Below are positions 62,213 to 64,000 of a stretch of DNA of 64,000 bases, piece by piece. The notes beneath the pieces were generated by a model. It was not told where the DNA came from. It searched no databases and worked only from the letters and a program-made list of their open reading frames with translations. The translations under genes were made by a program, and so were the position numbers. The stretch's first letter is position 1, and every line of letters starts with the position of its first letter. This DNA comes from Devosia soli (GTDB lineage Bacteria > Pseudomonadota > Alphaproteobacteria > Rhizobiales > Devosiaceae): positions 124,001 through 188,000 of the forward strand of contig NZ_LAJG01000021.1 in NCBI RefSeq assembly GCF_000970455.1, in the 5' to 3' direction.

Positions 62213-62979
62213 CGAAATATTCTGCCTGCATCGAAATGCTGTTCGTGCCGGAATCGCCCGATCCGGTCGAGCGGGTGCGGCTCGCCAAGGCGGCCGGGTT
62301 CGAGGCGGTCGAATTCTGGCTGTGGTCCAACAAGGATCTCGACGGGATCGAGCGCGTGCTGGGCGAGACCGGCGTTGCCCTTGCCGGAATCGTCGCCGAA
62401 CCCTTTGCGGAGCTGACACGGGCAGGGGACCATGACCGGTTTTTGGCGGGGCTCGAAAAGAGCCGCGACGTGGCGATGCGGCTCGGCGCAAAAGTGCTGA
62501 TCTGCCAGTCGGGGCCACTGCTCGATGGGATCGAGCGCGCGCAGCAGCACGATGATCTGACGCTGGCCATGGCGCGCTCGGCGGATGTGCTCAAGGGGTC
62601 GGGCGTGCAGCTGGGCCTCGAGCCGCTCAATGATCGGGTGGATCATCCGAGCTATTATCTGACGAGCACGATCGAGGCGCTCGATATCATGGATGAGGTG
62701 GATCGGCCCGAGATCGGGATCACCTATGATCTTTATCATTCCATGGTGATGGGCGAGGTGCCGGAAGCGGTGGTTGGTGATCGGGCCAGGCACATCGTGC
62801 ATGTGCATGTGGCGGATCATCCAGGGCGCAACCAGCCGGGGAGCGGGGGGCTGGATTTGAAGCGCCCGCTCGGCTGGTTACAGAACCAGGGATATGATGG
62901 ATTTGTGGGGCTGGAATTCCGGCCGACCGGAACCACCGCCGACGCATTGACGCAGATGCGCGCGAGTTTGGGCACTTAG
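62209..62979 (+). CDS. Sugar phosphate isomerase/epimerase (hydroxypyruvate-isomerase-like TIM barrel)
   Basis: A 256-residue AP-endonuclease-2-like TIM barrel. Metal-binding and catalytic segments [17 protein letters not shown] (Glu), [12 protein letters not shown] (Asp, His), [19 protein letters not shown] and GFVGLEFRP (Glu) match hydroxypyruvate isomerase (Hyi) and related erythrulose or tagatose epimerases. It is coupled to pyrF by ATGA, a link with no obvious pathway sense. The natural substrate is not settled. Confidence 0.88.
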   Translation: MTKYSACIEMLFVPESPDPVERVRLAKAAGFEAVEFWLWSNKDLDGIERVLGETGVALAGIVAEPFAELTRAGDHDRFLAGLEKSRDVAMRLGAKVLICQSGPLLDGIERAQQHDDLTLAMARSADVLKGSGVQLGLEPLNDRVDHPSYYLTSTIEALDIMDEVDRPEIGITYDLYHSMVMGEVPEAVVGDRARHIVHVHVADHPGRNQPGSGGLDLKRPLGWLQNQGYDGFVGLEFRPTGTTADALTQMRASLGT

Positions 62980-62998
62980 CCTTCACGGCCACTGCAAG

Positions 62999-63085
62999 CC
63001 CCTTCTCCCCTTGAGGGAAAAGGTGGCGCGAAGGATCACTGAGTTCGCTTTGCGAATTTCGGCTGGGATGAGGGGTCTGCGGGTG
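62999..63085. repeat. Family IV repeat, copy 2
   Basis: CCCCTTCTCCCCTTGAGGGA begins the element, followed by AAAGGTGGCGCGA and, after a variable stretch, GATGAGGGGTCTGCGGGTGC. The layout matches the complement of 33741-33812. It fills the 210-base gap after the isomerase gene; I see no gene in that gap. Confidence 0.65.
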
Positions 63086-63189
63086 CAACAACTCGCTCGT
63101 CTGCGGAGGAAAGAATGTCCATCACCCTGGATTTTTTCTCCTTAAGAGGCGACGAGGTCCTGCCCGTGGGGAGAGTTGAGAGTAGCTTC

Positions 63190-64000
63190 TCAGCCGACGA
63201 GACCATGCTGCCGGCTAAGATCCTGCAGGTCGAGCTGCGGCCTGGCGCCAATGTGCGAAATCACTTCCGAGGCAGCGAGGCAGCCCGTCTTCAGCGCCGA
63301 CTCCAGATTCTGACCGCGCGCCATGGCCAGCAAAAATCCCGAGGCAAAGAGGTCGCCGGCGCCGGTGGCGTCGACCACTTTGTCGACGGCGAAGGCGGGG
63401 ACCGAGACGACTTCGCCATTGTATACCGCCATAGCACCCTCGGCGCCCATGGTGATGGCGGCCAATTCGGCATCCTGCGCGATGGCGCGGACGGCGGTGC
63501 CGAGATCGTCGGTTTCGTAGAGCGACTTTAATTCGTGCACATTGGCGAAAACGTAGTCGATGGTCTTCGAGCGGATCAGATCCAGGAATTCAGCGCGATA
63601 GCGATCGACGCAGAATGGATCGGAAAGCGTAAAGGCGGCGGCGCGTTCATGCTTGTGGGCATAGTGCGCGGCAAGGACGAAGGCTTTCTTGGCTTCCACC
63701 GGGTCCCATAAAAACCCTTCCATATAGGTGATGGCCGCGCCGCCGATATCGTCTGGGCGGATATCGGTTTCGGTCAGCTGATGGCAGGCGCCAAGATAGG
63801 TGTTCATGGTGCGCTCGCCGTCTTCGGAAACGAAGATCATGCAGCGAGCGGTCAGCGCGCCGTTCTTGAGGCGCGAGGTATTGTAGTGAACCCCGATGGC
63901 ATCGAGATCGGTTTCGAAAACATCGCCCAGCGGATCATCGGCAACCTTGCCGACAAAGGCGGCTCGACCGCCGAGCGAAGCGACACCGGCTGCGGTGTTG
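63190..64000 (-). CDS. Adenosine kinase (PfkB family), N-terminus beyond window edge
   Basis: The last 269 codons of a ribokinase-family kinase; the beginning lies past the right edge. The visible part opens NTAAGVASLGGRAAFVGKVA and contains the anion-hole and catalytic motif DATGAGDLFASGF. The segment order and the C-terminal ASEVISHIGARPQLDL match bacterial adenosine/nucleoside kinases of Hyphomicrobiales rather than ribokinase or fructokinase. It phosphorylates adenosine to AMP. No clear terminator is seen after the stop at 63190. Confidence 0.9.
   Translation of the reverse strand, partial: NTAAGVASLGGRAAFVGKVADDPLGDVFETDLDAIGVHYNTSRLKNGALTARCMIFVSEDGERTMNTYLGACHQLTETDIRPDDIGGAAITYMEGFLWDPVEAKKAFVLAAHYAHKHERAAAFTLSDPFCVDRYRAEFLDLIRSKTIDYVFANVHELKSLYETDDLGTAVRAIAQDAELAAITMGAEGAMAVYNGEVVSVPAFAVDKVVDATGAGDLFASGFLLAMARGQNLESALKTGCLAASEVISHIGARPQLDLQDLSRQHGLVG

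Overview
The window reads as a contiguous piece of the main chromosome of an alphaproteobacterium of the order Hyphomicrobiales (Rhizobiales), most like Devosia and its relatives. The evidence is high G+C, frequent TTG/GTG starts with good Shine-Dalgarno sequences, alphaproteobacterial gene neighbourhoods (miaB-phoH-ybeY-corC; mutS-glnD-murJ-trpS-usp-nfuA; gshB-yraN-rsmI facing an LpoA-like lipoprotein; hemW-rdgB-rph facing hrcA-grpE), C(T/C)TTGNN-N17-CTATAT-type promoters, and several families of short intergenic palindromes common in this order. The genus assignment is inference. I found no rRNA, tRNA, prophage, CRISPR array or classical insertion sequence.

Layout. 1-2.4 kb: a truncated secreted protein, a flavodoxin-reductase-like enzyme and a GAF-GGDEF-PilZ diguanylate cyclase. 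2.5-8.4 kb: the translation/transcription operon rimP-nusA-ylxR-infB with a clear promoter and terminator. 8.5-15.7 kb: a DJ-1-like protein, an amber-interrupted P-loop kinase pseudogene, an L,D-transpeptidase, then pnp and rpsO on the minus strand without rbfA and truB, and an HWE-type histidine kinase. 15.8-21.4 kb: miaB, (inserted GNAT), phoH, ybeY, corC and an acetamidase. 21.5-31.8 kb: a minus-strand run mutS-glnD-murJ-trpS-usp-nfuA plus a DUF2189 membrane protein. 31.9-38.9 kb: a xylose/xylan module (LacI regulator, xylB, xylA, GH43 xylosidase, divergent aldose epimerase). 39-47 kb: WYL regulator, Nudix hydrolase, comM, GH25 lipoprotein, MarC, gshB-yraN-rsmI and the PBP activator. 47-59 kb: hemW-rdgB-orf-rph, hrcA-grpE, pncA-pabB(C), dnaK, a GIY-YIG nuclease gene between two palindrome pairs, and dnaJ. 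59-64 kb: small stress or metabolic genes, marR, pyrF, a TIM-barrel isomerase and a partial adenosine kinase.

Functional threads. Protein folding genes (hrcA, grpE, dnaK, dnaJ) lie within 9 kb; dnaK and grpE carry RpoH-type promoters with identical 18-bp spacing, and no CIRCE operator is visible. Xylose use is locally regulated: a perfect 8-7-8 inverted repeat lies between the LacI-type gene and galM. marR and pyrF are separated by a 20-bp direct repeat spaced by three helical turns.

Most worth following up. (1) The GIY-YIG gene at 57321-57611 sits between two copies of a palindrome pair that also occurs, without the gene, at 33.6 kb. The arrangement resembles a REP/RAYT system but with a different nuclease family. 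(2) Four near-parS sites (TGTTYCACGTGAATCN) lie between 25.4 and 57.7 kb, suggesting a ParB-loaded, possibly origin-proximal region. (3) A 68-codon reading frame is linked by ATGA to both rph and rdgB. (4) Two copies of a terminator-like element both lie in convergent gene junctions.
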